In this document: positions 50,610-61,985 of the stretch, piece by piece
How positions within the stretch are numbered: position 1 is the stretch's first letter
Layout of the letters: every line of letters begins with the position of its first letter
Source of the DNA: Sphagnum compactum
Taxonomy: Eukaryota; Bryophyta; Sphagnopsida; Sphagnales
Length of the DNA: 64,000 nucleotides
NCBI GenBank assembly: GCA_965153455.1
Contig: OZ234493.1
Coordinates: 7,864,213-7,928,212 of the forward strand
Direction of reading: 5' to 3'
Notes under the pieces: generated by a model
Databases searched by the model: none
Told to the model about the DNA's origin: nothing
The model's input: only the letters and a program-made list of their open reading frames with translations
Translations under genes and position numbers: made by a program

Positions 50610-51012
50610 CAAAATTGGTCAAATTTACACTCAACATTTAAACATTTCCAGAAATTTCCCAATTTTTTTTAAAAATAAAAAAAGTAACAAAATTTTGTTG
50701 AAAAAATCACTGCTTAGGACACAGCAAGGACCTGACAGTTCTTTAAAAGCTAAATATCTTGAGGAACCTTGAAGGTCTTTTCAAATCTCCCATTTTTTTT
50801 TACCATTGGATATTTGTCAAAGGGTTCTCCCTAATATTATGATAGTGTAAGCGAACTCAAATCCAACTCCAATTTTATGATATTCAAAATCTGGTGAAAT
50901 TTTCCAAAATAATAGCAAAATTAGACCAAACTTTACACTGGAAAAACAAAAAATTCCCAAAAACAATAATTGGGCAAAAGGTAACAAACTTTGTTGGAAA
51001 AAAATCAATATT
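50610..51012. repeat. Diverged direct repeat about 306 bases apart
   Basis: The segment at 50610-50710 (CAAAATTGGTCAAATTTACAC through GTAACAAAATTTTGTTG) recurs in variant form at about 50918-51012 (CAAAATTAGACCAAACTTTA through GGTAACAAACTTTGTTGG). Confidence 0.6.
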
Positions 51013-53490
51013 TTACCTTGTTTGTCACATTGGAATGGTAGGCATAATATTTACCTTGTATGAAGAATTATTGAGTTAGATCCATTGGGTGCAGTGAAAC
51101 TTTTTTTGTGCAATTAAAGTTTCCCCAGGTTGCAACACAGATTCAAATTTGATGTCACAAGATTAAATTTTTTCCTTGGAATAATTCGCCATATTTAGGC
51201 TATACTGTTTTTTTAGCCTGAATCAGTAGGATTCTATCTCAAGCCAAAATGAGTAGCCAGAAAAAGGAGGATCAATAAACATTTCAAACTTTCATACTTT
51301 GTTTATAGCCAAATTTGGCTAGATCTTCTTATGGTTCATCACAACCTGTGCTACAGCAGATTTTTTTAATATTATTATTTATTATTATAAAAAAAAACCC
51401 TGATTGATTGGGTGGGTAAGGAGAAAATATCAACTATATTACATATTTTTCTATCATCTAGAAATGAGGACGAGTTTGGGTAGTTATTACCTGGTTTCAA
51501 AATTCAAAATATTCGCTCCCATTTTTGCCTTACCCATCAACTATATTCAGCCTCCTCACCCCCATCATTCTACCCACCCACCTACATACCCTCCTACCTA
51601 CCTACCCACCCACACACCTACTTTTCTACCAACTTAGCACTTAAGTGATATTGATGTTGAAAATATGGCAAAAAATACAAATATTGCAAAAACTTGCTGA
51701 CACCTATTTTATTCTCCATTCTAGCCCTCATGCATGTATTGTAGTATCCTCAGTTTATGCAACCATTATCTCACGTTACCTTAGAAAATGCAATACCCAA
51801 ATGTGACTTATTTTCATTTCTTATATGGTTTTAAAATTATTAAAAAAATTATGGCCAACCTTTATTTTTCTTTTTTCTTATTATTTCTTCTTCATTTTTT
51901 TCTCTTTCCAATTTTTTCCTTCTTCATTTCTTTATCCTTTTTGCCTTCTTCATTGTGGATGCATAGGATTTTGCTCGCATGCAAGTATGCACAAGTTGCC
52001 AAAAAAACCAGCTGCCATTTCATGTTTTTAATGCCAGTATTGCACAACAAACCCAAAAAAAAACAGTGCACATTTTGTGAGCTCAATGTCGGTATTGCAA
52101 AATCCAACATAGAAATCAAATACCCACCTTACATGGACCCAATAAACCAATGCACTTAGTGTTGGGGTGAATGCTTGATTTCTTTAATAACCTCTGGTTC
52201 CGATTGTTTGAAAATTTTAAAAATCAAAGAACCTCTGGGTCCAGGTTTTTTTCAAAAAACCCCTCACAGGACTGATGGATTTATGAATTAACCAGCAGTT
52301 TTGTAGACGGTTATCTGACCAGTTCTTAGATTTTTTTGGCAAACTATGCCTTTATATATCAGAGTCAGTTTTGTTTTTTTTTTTCTTCTATTTTTGGTGG
52401 GGGAGAACAGCAGTTATGTATTGGATCCAATTCTTTGACGTCTAGAACCTCGGTTAAATGTATTTAAGAACCACCCTGAGAACCGCCTGGCATTTGGTGG
52501 CCCATGTCTAATACCCACCCTATAACCCTCTCCTCTCCAATTGGGTGATTCATGTATTGGATGGAACCCAGTGACTTTACTTTGTAGCACCTCTCATTTA
52601 ATACAAACTATGTTTGGAGGTAGCTGGTAAACTTTTATTGCTACCCTTTTAATACCCTACCAAAGCTGGTAAAAAGATTTCGTACTTACCTTTTTGAAGC
52701 CTTACTTGTTAAGTATATACTTTTACTTTACCGGGAAGGGGTAAATGTTTTGAGGCAAATACAAACAGGGTATATGCCAAATGCTTTTTCTATAGAGTAT
52801 ATAGGCGTTCCATAGTTTGCAATATGATGAATTTGTTTTGAATTATGGTGAGTAACTAATGAATATGTTTGTTTTTGGAATTTTATTTCTATTCACTGCA
52901 TTAATTGTCTTGAACAAGATTCTTACCATATACTTTTGGAATCATTTATTTTATATTCATGATTGTAGTTCCATGTGATTTTATATGAACGTTTGGAATC
53001 TATTATAAATATTTAATTCTGTTGAATGGTTTCATTATATATTTTTTGTGATTTTTTTATGTAACAAGTTTTCATGTGTCCATGTTTGTAATGCTAATTG
53101 TAGAACTAATTGTCTTTCTTGACTTGCTCATGTAATATAATTGTACATTTATTATACATATTCTGATTTTTTATGCCTTTTACCCTACATTTACCCACTT
53201 CCACCTCTTGGATAGTTATAATGTATGTTATACATTATTTACCCTTGCTTTTATTTTGTGAACATGGTAAAGGTTGGGGTGTTTTTTTGGGAGCTTACAT
53301 ATATTTGTCATGTGTTCCTATGTTGGCATTTACAACTATCAATGTCATGACATATACAAAACATAATATAAAAATACCATAAATGGTACACCATGTCCAA
53401 ACCGCCCTCCTATCTAGGGCTAAGGTCCCCCAAGCCAAATAACAATGTTGCTCCCTAATGGAATTTCATTATGGATTAACACTTTGGTTC
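51013..53490. other. AT-rich intergenic DNA
   Basis: Holds CTAC and CCAC simple repeats near 51545-51610 and a pyrimidine-rich stretch near 51860-51950. No gene is supported. Confidence 0.45.
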
Positions 53491-53499
53491 TAAGGTGAA

Positions 53500-54385
53500 A
53501 AGACTAATTAACCTTAGTGTTTTTTCTCATGATGATTCACATTTGGTTAGGAATTTGAAGGATTGCAACAATGTGAGTAACGACCTTTGGAACCTAGGTC
53601 TATTTGGTGAGCTAAAAGCAAAATCATTTGTTCATTAACACTTCTTCCAAAGGTAGACATCCCATAGGCCAACCTCAAGAACATTAATCACAAATCAACA
53701 CAATGGTAGTTCCTGAAGATTGCCCACGTAACATACAAAATAAACCAATGGGAACCATTGATAAGGATGAGTTAATAATATTGACAAATGGCACAATCTT
53801 TTCCAAATACCTAGAAAGTCACCTTAAAAATGTGTTGCAATGAAAATTGCAACATTGTGACTCCTATTTGTTTACACCATACCATGGGAACACCCTCGAG
53901 GCTCATAACCACCTTTGTCAATAATGGCATAACAAAACGTATCCCAATGTTGGGCAATTGCAAAATTTTCCATAGCCATGGGTATACATGTTGAAACAAA
54001 ATAGCCCGTTGCTCACATGCATGAATCCACATGTTAAGATCATCCAAGTTGATTATCACCATCACATTTCGTCAAATTGAAGTTGGTAGTTTGGGTTCAT
54101 GGCCAAACAATACGTATGGTAAAAAAGATGAAAGAAAAGCATGTCAAATGAAGCTATATCCCATAACTAGCCATGGTATTTGCAAGTCCCAATCTTGAGT
54201 ATGGCCCTTTTGGAATCCATATTTCCACAAATTTTGTTTCACCGTTTACACCATCCATTTAATTAATGAATTTATCTCAAGATGGTTTCATGAAGTTGTG
54301 TGATGATTAATCAAGGCCTTTTCACATAACTTTTGGAACTCCTTACGAAATACCATGCTTGGTGAATATTTTGACTAAAACCCCA
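53500..54385 (-). pseudogene. Ty3/gypsy integrase fragment
   Basis: Minus-strand translation gives FTKHGISRKEFQKLCEKALI, then a degenerate HHTTS segment, WMV-TVKQNLWKYGFQKGH, DWDLQIPWLVMGYSF, PYVLFGHEPKLP and MVIINLDDLNMWIHACEQR. This is the order of the integrase core second half and its C-terminal extension in a Ty3/gypsy polyprotein. Stops interrupt the first half, while the last 84 codons (53811-54065) are open. It lies less than 1 kb from the chromovirus at 55037 but is outside its target duplication and belongs to a different lineage, because that element has its own integrase. No LTRs were found for it. Confidence 0.6.
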
Positions 54386-55031
54386 AATCTACTAGGCACC
54401 CTATCCAGACACTACTAGAAAACATGTGGTTATACCACTAATCATGTATTTAGTTAATTCCAGACTTTTAAAGAGTCTAGAATTAACATTCGACCATTTG
54501 AAAGATGGAAAATTAGGAAGAAGTTTCCACTTGGGGGCCACCAAATGATGCAACAACAATTATTATTAATATTTTGCATCATTAGATGATCCAATAAATA
54601 TATGCTAACAATAATTTGCCTCAAACTTAATCCCAACCATTAGGTTAGAAAAAGTCCAAAATTGACAATTTAGTTTGTAATTAACTAAATACATGTTTCT
54701 ACAACCAACCACCCAAATCAACTTTGGGTGGTTTGTCATTGTGACAAACCATTAACTGCCAACATGAATGGGCACAACCCACTACATCCCCACTATAAGG
54801 GTTTTATAGTGGTTGACAATAATGGTCATGTTTTCTTTCAACTTTTTATGCCCAGTTTTATTTTCAAGTAATATTAAACCCCACCCACCCTAGTTAACCA
54901 TATCACCTAAGTGGTTTGCATTAGTGGTAAAAATATTTGTACTTGGATTAACCACATGAAAGCTTTTTATTTTCAAATTATACATACAAACATAACTACC
55001 TATATAGTAACTATAAGTAGGTAATTGCCTA

Positions 55032-55036
55032 CCTAT
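55032..55036. repeat. Target-site duplication, left copy (CCTAT)
   Basis: CCTAT immediately precedes the left LTR and is repeated exactly at 61981-61985, right after the other LTR. Confidence 0.9.
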
Positions 55037-55668
55037 TGTCACATGCACATAAACAACTAAAATGACAAGATTTCCTAAATCAAGATTAAAACAAGGGCAA
55101 GCCTAATCTTAAATCCAGATCGTGAAACAAAAAAAACAAAAACAAAAACACAACAAGTACAAAACAAGATTTCAATAGGATTTTATTACAAGAACAAAAC
55201 AACAACAAAACAAGGTTGTGACAAGAAAATATACCCAAAATTAATGTTGAATAGATTAAAGGTAATAAAGAATTCTACCTCTATTTATACCTATTCGACA
55301 CCTAGCTTAAGAAACTTCCAACTTATATGTGGCCCATGTTCACCCATGTGTGACCCATGTGTACCAATGTGTGAAGTATGAGTGAATTAAAACTCAACTA
55401 ATAGTGAACAAAAAGTTAATTAAGAATTAACTGGAAGGGAATAAGAATTAACTAAAAATGAATTAAAAGTCAAGTGAATTAAAAATCAACTAAAAGTGAA
55501 CTAAGACATAATTAAGAGTGAATTAAAAATTAATTAGAAGTGAACTAAACTTTAACTAGAAGCTAACTAAGAGTGAACTAAAATTAAATTAAGAGTTAAG
55601 TAAAAATTCATTATAAATCATGAATGAACATTCAAAGGAATGAATTCCATAATGTTGGCATTGTGACA
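55037..55668 (-). repeat. 3' LTR of the chromovirus
   Basis: 632 bases, TGTCAC...GTGACA. Matching segments with the other LTR include GCCTAAT near the start, GATTTTATTACAA, ATTAATGTTGAA, CTATTTATACCTATT and a closing GTTGGCATT-GTGACA. An internal run of GTGAACTAAAA- and AATTAACTA-like phrases (about 55385-55615) is a degenerate short tandem repeat. Confidence 0.9.
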
Positions 55669-55682
55669 TCACCTCGCCTTCT
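55669..55682 (-). promoter_or_regulatory. Polypurine tract of the chromovirus
   Basis: AGAAGGCGAGGTGA on the minus strand ends exactly at the 3' LTR, the expected place for the plus-strand primer. One C interrupts the purines. Confidence 0.75.
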
Positions 55683-55689
55683 AATGACG

Positions 55690-56064
55690 AATTCCACAAC
55701 GAGCAAACTTGGGCTTGTTCGGATATCATTGATGAAACTCATGAACCTTCTCCATGGCATTTGATAGGTTTTTGATTGGTTCCCAAGTGCGTTCTTTCAC
55801 ATCATACTAATGCTAGTATTGGAGTTGACAATTAAAAATCTTTGAATCCAAAATGTTATTCACTTCATATTCATGTTTAGCATCAACTTGAATAGGTGGA
55901 GAGGGATCATGAATTCTTCTTAGAATGGTAGATGTGTGGTAAGGTTCCAACAAGGAAACATGAAACACAAGATGGATTTTTATAGAACTTAGAAGCTTGA
56001 GTTGGAAAACCACGACATTGATTTGTTTCACAATGAAGAACAAACATAACCTCTGATGATCCAA
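55690..56064 (-). pseudogene. Chromovirus pol C-terminus with chromodomain
   Basis: Translation gives KIHLVFHVSLLEPYH, then HEYEVNNILDSKI, the start of a chromodomain, and after two stops ERTWEPIKNLSNAMEKVHEF, its end. The conserved E-WEP motif is present. The middle of the domain (LVKWKGY-type segment) is decayed. Confidence 0.8.
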
Positions 56065-56219
56065 CTTCTCTGTTGGCCTTGTTGTCTTAATATGTTGTGT
56101 GAAAGTTAAACCTGGTCCTTGACAAAGCTAAGTTGTTCCTTTTAACATTCATCAGCATTTTCCTTGTATAATGCATTTCTTCAAGGTTACATACAAGTTG
56201 AGCTCGAACATCCGCTCAC

Positions 56220-57140
56220 CACATGGCTCAATATTTAATTATCAGATTCACAATTTGTGCACACCTTGAATGTCAAATTTGGGGTGCAAACCATGATTTG
56301 CAAAGAATGTGTTTATTGGGTCAATGAATGCACTACGTTGTTATAAACAAATTCTGCCATGGCCAAAAGTTCTGACCAATTATTTTGATGATAATTGGTT
56401 ATGCATTGTAAATATTGATTTAAGACTTGATTGACCCATTCTATCTGTCCATCCATCTAAGGGTGGAAAGTTAATGATAATTTCACCTTCACATCTAAAA
56501 GATCAAATAGTTGCTTCCAGAAGTTGGATGCAAATTGAAGCTCACGATCAAAAATGATATCTTTAGGGAGACCATCATATCAAAAAACATGATCAAAAAA
56601 TAACTTGGTTATTCCTTTGCCAATTATTGTTTTGGTACACAGAATGAAATGAACCATCTTCGTTAAACGGTCCACCACCATCAAAATGGAGTCATAAGAA
56701 CTAGAAGGTGGAAGGTTTGTGATGAAGTCCATGGAAATTGAAGATCACAAGGATGCAAAGATTGGCAATGGTTGAAAGAGATCATGAAGGTGATGATGAG
56801 GTTTCTCACAAAATCCAACAAACTCCTTCACATATTCCAAAACTTTGGCCACCAATAATCTCGAAACACTAATTCCATGGTCTTGTTGAATCCAAAATGG
56901 CCTGTAGCCAAAACATTGTGCCTAACTTGGAGAATTTAAAATCACATAGGGCCATCAAGAACATGCAAAAGACCATCACAATATAATAAACCATCCTAAA
57001 ACTTGAACTTAGCATGATCATTATAAAAACTTGATGATGATTCCTTAATTGGCCTTGGATGTCAATAGCAAGAAGGTCTTTCTTTAAGTATTTACAAATT
57101 TGACAAAAAAAGGTTGTGTCATTAGGAATTACCAACAATG
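56220..57140 (-). pseudogene. Chromovirus integrase
   Basis: Recognisable order: GHFGFNKTMELVFRDYWWPK, a frameshift, then [11 protein letters not shown] holding the first catalytic Asp. Next are [23 protein letters not shown] with the second Asp, and [14 protein letters not shown] with the catalytic Glu, then [15 protein letters not shown]. The DDE residues survive, but stops and at least one frameshift break the frame. The N-terminal zinc-binding motif is degraded. Confidence 0.8.
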
Positions 57141-57419
57141 CAAGAAGTCAAAGATGTTCAAGCTTGATAATGACATCACATTGTTGTTCAGAGGTTGCAT
57201 TTCCCTTCTTAGGCGCAAGGTACGAGCGATGGGACAATGCTATCAAGTTTCCCCTTGCTAGCACCCAGGGCGATATGTGATGACAAATCGAAATTGAAAC
57301 AAAGACAATGCCCATCGAACTTAACATTGATTTAAAACATGAAGTGAAGGTTCTTATGATTAAAATACATAATCATTTCATGTTGAATTCCTTCAAGTAA
57401 GTGACATCATTTTTAAAAA

Positions 57420-57715
57420 ACATCAATAATGGCCAAGAGTTATTTGTCATGAATCTCGTAATTAATCTCAACATGAAAAAACTTACAAAAATAATAACCA
57501 ATAGGATGAAGGAAATCATCATTTTTAGGTTGTGAGAGCACAACTCCTAATGCAAAATTAGAAGCATCTGTCTCCAAGACAAAGGATTAAGAAAGGTCTA
57601 CATGAATCAATAATGGAATAATTATGAAGAAAAACTTCAAAGATTAAAAGGCAATTTCAGTTTTAGGTCCCCAAGAAAAAGGTTGATCCTTTCGAATTAG
57701 ATGAATAAGATGAGC
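57420..57715 (-). pseudogene. Chromovirus RNase H
   Basis: ETDASNFALGVVLSQPKNDD contains the TDAS catalytic motif, followed by FHPIGYY-like and NYEIHDK segments and LLAIID. Stops are present before and after. Confidence 0.75.
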
Positions 57716-58345
57716 CACTATTGTGGAATAGTGCGTAATGAAACATTGATAAAAATTTGCAAACCCAGGAAAACATTGAACATCACGAATAGAAGTTGGG
57801 GTACCCTAGTCCACAATTGTTTAAACCTTGCAAAAATCCATGTGCACACCATCTCCATAAATGATGTAACCAAGGAATTCCACTTCAATTTAATGAAACT
57901 CACATTTCTCCAATTTGGCATAAAATCCAACTTCCTTGAGCTTGTCCATAACAAATCAAACATGTTGTTCATGCTCTTCAAAGTTCTTGGAGCAAATGAG
58001 GATGTCAACAATGTAACAAACCTTGAAATCATCTAGGTATTCACGAAAGTCATCATTCATGAAATGTTGAAAGACAACATGTGCATTCCTAAAGCCAAAA
58101 GGCATCACCACATACTCAAAATGACCATAGCATGTACAAAATGTAGTCCTCCATTCATCACCTTCTTGAATACACACCAAGTTGTATGCACCACGCAAGG
58201 CGATCTTGGAGTACATTTTGGCCTAACTGAGTTGATCCAATAATCTTGATATCAAAGGTGGTGGGTATTAATTTTTGATGGTGAGTCGATTCAGCCCACG
58301 ATAATCGACACACATTTGGAGGGATCCATCCTTATTCTTGATAAA
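57716..58345 (-). pseudogene. Chromovirus reverse transcriptase
   Basis: The domain starts [20 protein letters not shown] and runs through YSKIALRGAYNLVCI, YGHFEYVVMPFGF, VFQHFMND and YLDDFKVCYIVDILICSK to KLEKCEFH and VEFLGYIIYGDGVHMD. The catalytic YIDD motif reads YIVD, so one metal-binding Asp is lost. There are also stops after KN, LS, QHV and others, so it cannot work. Confidence 0.88.
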
Positions 58346-58924
58346 CATGATCGAAGCACCAGTTAGAGACTTGGAATGTCATGCTTGTGATAGTGGCTTC
58401 ACCATCCAAAGGTTCTTGCTTGGGTGCTTCAAAATGGAGACTCTTCATATGCCAATCCATTCGTGGATTATGCAAAACAAGTCAAGATAATTCAATGATG
58501 ATTGGGTTCTTCGAGGATGAAATGACATTGAACACAACCTTGCTAAAATGTGACCTAATGGTGATCTCCAACATGGGTCTCATGTGTCATAAGTCCTAAG
58601 GAAGGTCTCCAAACGTCAATGAATTCAACTCTTATCAATGTCATTTTTTTCACCAAGGCCAACTTATGTTGTTGCACTAACTATTTGTTAATAAAACATG
58701 CAAATGCATCATAGTTAAACAATGTTCGAGTCTTTATTATCTTGTTACATTTGATCATGACTAGTAACAAGAAACTGGGTTTAGATCTGAAAACAAGCTA
58801 GGACCAATCCTAACACATGATGTATCGAAGTCTAGTCTCAAGGTCCTTACTAAGAATGGACATCTTCATTTTTTGATCCTCCAAATTTTGAATTAGTGAA
58901 AGAAGTGGCCTATGTTGTATGTGG
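58346..58924 (-). other. Decayed protease and linker region of the chromovirus
   Basis: The expected aspartic protease (DSGA-type motif) could not be read in any frame. Only short fragments are visible. Confidence 0.45.
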
Positions 58925-59130
58925 ATTTTGTTTCTTTGGACACTCACAAGTAGCATGACCTCATCCTCCACAATATAAACAAAGGTTGTTTGTATGTTGT
59001 CATTGTTTTTGTTTTTCAATGAGGGGTTTGAATCTTGTCTCATCAATTTGCATGGATTGTCCTTTGTTGTTGATTTGGTTGGGGTGGCATGGAGGTTATG
59101 AAATTTTTATGTACGGGCGATGGCTCCCAT
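58925..59130 (-). pseudogene. Gag C-terminal part with CCHC zinc knuckle
   Basis: MQIDETRFKPLIEK precedes NNLCLYCGG-stop-GHATCECPKK, which is a C-X2-C-X4-H-X4-C knuckle with one in-frame stop. It is separated from the rest of gag by the insert at 59131-59896. Confidence 0.75.
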
Positions 59131-59896
59131 GGTGAAAACACATTACGGGGGGGCCACTTTGGGCAATTTCACAACATGTATGTAATGTACATTTCTACAA
59201 AACTTGTAACACTTAATTTTGGGTTTCACTTTTGGTGTTTGGGCTTGATATTTTGATTTTCACAAAGTCTATGATATTTAATATTATTTGAAAAAAAATC
59301 AAGGAATAATAGGTATATTTATGGTTTATACAATATAATAGAGCCTATTCTTATTTTTGGACTTCACTAGATTTGGGTTTGAATTAGTTAACCAAAAAAT
59401 GTTTGAAGTGAAATTTTTAAAATGACCCACTTCACATATCTTGTCGTCTTCCATTTGAAAGTGATAGTTTGTCAAATGTTTATTTACAACATATTTATAG
59501 TCATCGCCCCCAAAAACACCCCTTTGTGATATGATAATTATCAAACTCTTCACATGGTTCACAAACTTATTCCAATCATATGGAATCACAATGTTTAATA
59601 GATACAAAAAAAATTCATAAAGACTAAAAATAATTTCAATCATTTTTTGAGTATATTTGCATTTTTTAATACGTTATGTTTTTTTTTTGCACAAATATAT
59701 TCTAACATCATATCATATTATATTTAAAAATGTAATTTATTTGGAATTTGATTTATTTGGGTTTGACCTACCAAAATATGTAAAGACATTGTGAAAATCC
59801 TTCATAATAATGACATGGTTGAAGTTCAAACATGGGACCCCTAAAAAGTAGTATAATGTGACAACAATTTTGGCCCCCCCATAGTGTGCTTTCACC
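59131..59896. mobile_element. Nested inverted-repeat element inside gag, 766 bp
   Basis: The left end starts GGTGAAAACACATTACGGGG and continues GGGCC. The right end, reversed, starts GGTGAAAGCACACTATGGGG and continues GGGCC, with three mismatches in 25 bases. The flanking gag halves match the expected order (VVHCDNCLS before, MQIDETRF after), so it was inserted into gag. The frame 59326-59643 inside it (105 codons, minus) matches nothing known, so it is likely non-autonomous. A clear target duplication was not settled (CTCCCAT against CCCCAAT). Confidence 0.65.
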
Positions 59897-60574
59897 CCCC
59901 AATGCTTTTTTTAGCAATGTTTAGAAAGACAATTGTCACAATGAACAACTGATGCAATTGTTTGACTCAAGGTTGTGGGATTTAACATAGTTAGAAGTAA
60001 GTTTTTCACATTGCTGCGTGTCCCAAATTGGAACTAATTCTTGAGTGCAACCTCGTCCCATGAAATGTCACATGTTAATTGCTTGAATTCAAATGGATTC
60101 ACAAATGCAAGTTGTGATCTTTGACGAAGAGATTGCAACTTGCTAGTAGATGTGCCTTCTCCATCCGAATCTCCAAAGGTTGTTGTGAATTATTTGAAAA
60201 ATGTTTCAAAGTTGTTTAAAAGTGATGATTGTCGTTCAAGTAACAATGCAAACTAGGCTAGTGCAGTGCCTAATAATAGAATGCTAATGAGTCCAACATG
60301 GGTTCGTCCATCTAGATAATGGTGAGGATGAAGTCAAATGACCAAGCGCACCTAATTGAACTTTGAACGATCAGTCCCATCAAATTCAAAAAGACTAATT
60401 CAAGGCTCCTTTGTTGGAATTTGCATTGTTGGAACACACCCTAATGACATTAAAACCTGGTATTTTGGAAATGCATGACATAGTCACGAAAAAATTGACT
60501 TTCTTGTTGACATGTTGAAGAATTGCAAGAATTTCTTCCATGGATGCCATCAATTCTTTTCTAGACATAGACAT
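59897..60574 (-). pseudogene. Gag N-terminal part of the chromovirus
   Basis: Starting from ATG at 60574 (SMSRKELMASMEEILAIL), it continues with RLFEFDGTDRSKFN and FGDSDGEGTSTSKLQSLRQ, then FVNPFEFKQLTCDISWDEVA and ASVVHCDNCLS. This is the retrotransposon gag domain layout. Several stops and frameshifts occur. The ATG lies about 75 bases after the 5' LTR, as expected. Confidence 0.8.
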
Positions 60575-60649
60575 ATTCTTTGAAAAGTTGAAAACAAAAA
60601 CAAGAAATGAACAAAAGATGTAGGCCTAGTGGGGCTAGTTTGTTCAAAT

Positions 60650-61980
60650 TGTCACAAGCACAAAAATAACCAAATCTATGAGATTTTTAAAATCAAGACT
60701 ACAACATGGGTAGGCTTAATCCCAAATCTGGAATATGAAACAAGAAAAACAAGAACAAAAACATGACAAAAGAAAAACAAGAATTCAACAGGGTGAATGC
60801 ACGGTATTGTGGTTTAAAACCAACAGAAAATACATTGCCTATGAATCCATACAAGATTTTTTACAATGATTCAAATGGACATGGTTGTTACTTTTTAAAA
60901 TATATATTTTTCTAATATTTGAATAATACATGTTCAATCACCTATAAACGTCCCCAAATCTATGTGAAATTTAGTATTTAATGTAACTGATGTCATTTTT
61001 TGATTTGGAAGTCCTAAAAGAAACCCATAAAGTCCAAAGGAATAATGTCCCATTTAAAACTTTTTTTAAAATTATTTTTAGGACAAAAAATTTGAAAAAC
61101 AAATAAAATTTGCAATTCTTATGGACTTATGAAAATATGGTCAAATTTTAATCATTCAAAAGTTCCTAACTATAAAACGGTTAATGTTTTCAAAGAAAAG
61201 ATTCTTCATATGAATTTATCGTCTTGTATTACATTATATATTAAGTCAAAAAACAAAATTGGAATGTGAATCAATATGATATTTTTCCATTTTGTGATGT
61301 TCCAGTCAAATGACCTGTCCATATTTTTCACTTCAAAAATCCATTACTATTAATAAACAAATTTTTTATTAATAAATAATCACACAATTATTTTCATAAT
61401 GAAGTTGTTAGTTTAGATCCAAGTCCCAATTAGTAAATACAAGGATATATTAATCATCACAAGCATTTGAATAAAGGGTACCCAAGGAAAAAACATCATT
61501 TCGTCACAAAAGTGAGCCATTGCAACTTGCATCTACCCAATTGGATTTTATTACAAAAACAAAACAAAAAAACAATAAGACTATGACAAGAAAATGTACC
61601 AAAAATTAATGTTGAACAATCTAAAGGTAATAAAAAAATTCTATCTTTATTTATACCTATTGGGCACCTAGCTCAAAAAACTTTCAACTTATATGTGACC
61701 CATGTGTGCCCATGTGCACCCATTTGTGAACTAAGACTCAACCAGATGTAAACTAAAATTTAATTAAAAATTGATTGAAAATTAACTTAGAATTAACTAT
61801 AAATGAACTAAAATTTAATTAACTAAGAACGAACTAAAAATTAATTGGAGGTGAACTAAAACTTAATTAGAAGCAAATGAAAAATGAACTAAAACTAAAC
61901 TAAAGGTTAAATACAAGTTCATTACAAATCATGGATGAAGATTCAAATGAATGAACTCCATGGCGTTGGCATTCGTGACA
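60650..61980 (-). repeat. 5' LTR of the chromovirus (contains an insert)
   Basis: TGTCAC...GTGACA, 1331 bases, of which 60791-61538 is foreign. The remaining 583 bases align with the other LTR. The adjacent primer-binding site (about 60630-60649) only weakly resembles the initiator-Met tRNA complement, so it has decayed or uses another primer. Confidence 0.88.
60791..61538. mobile_element. Nested inverted-repeat element inside the LTR, 748 bp
   Basis: The other LTR is continuous across this point (TTTCAATAGGATTTTATTA), so the insert is defined by comparison. Its ends are GGGTGAATGCA and TGCATCTACCC, a 9-of-11 inverted repeat. The flanks CAACAG and CAATTG each differ by one base from the empty-site CAATAG, suggesting a short target duplication. 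No coding frame is present. Its size and the GGTGAA-GCAC start resemble the insert at 59131-59896. Confidence 0.6.
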
Positions 61981-61985
61981 CCTAT
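61981..61985. repeat. Target-site duplication, right copy (CCTAT)
   Basis: Exact match to 55032-55036. Confidence 0.9.

Larger units (their letters stand above)
55037..61980 (-). mobile_element. Complete but dead Ty3/gypsy chromovirus
   Basis: The element is read on the minus strand, with its 5' LTR at 60650-61980 and its 3' LTR at 55037-55668. Both LTRs run TGTCAC to GTGACA and the element is flanked by CCTAT on each side. From 5' to 3' it holds gag, a CCHC knuckle, a lost protease region, reverse transcriptase, RNase H, integrase and a chromodomain, which places it in the chromovirus branch of Ty3/gypsy. Chromodomains direct integration to particular chromatin. Stops and frameshifts occur in every domain. 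Two foreign inserts (59131-59896 and 60791-61538) account for about 1.5 kb. Without them the element would be about 5.4 kb, normal for the group. The LTRs are visibly diverged, so the insertion is old. Confidence 0.93.

Noticed and set aside
50235-50672. 145-codon hydrophobic frame
   Set aside because: Driven by T-rich sequence, starts in no convincing context, and overlaps a diverged direct repeat.
57718-58032. Overlapping 104- and 111-codon frames in the chromovirus
   Set aside because: They are shadow frames. The true reverse transcriptase reading lies in another frame with stops.
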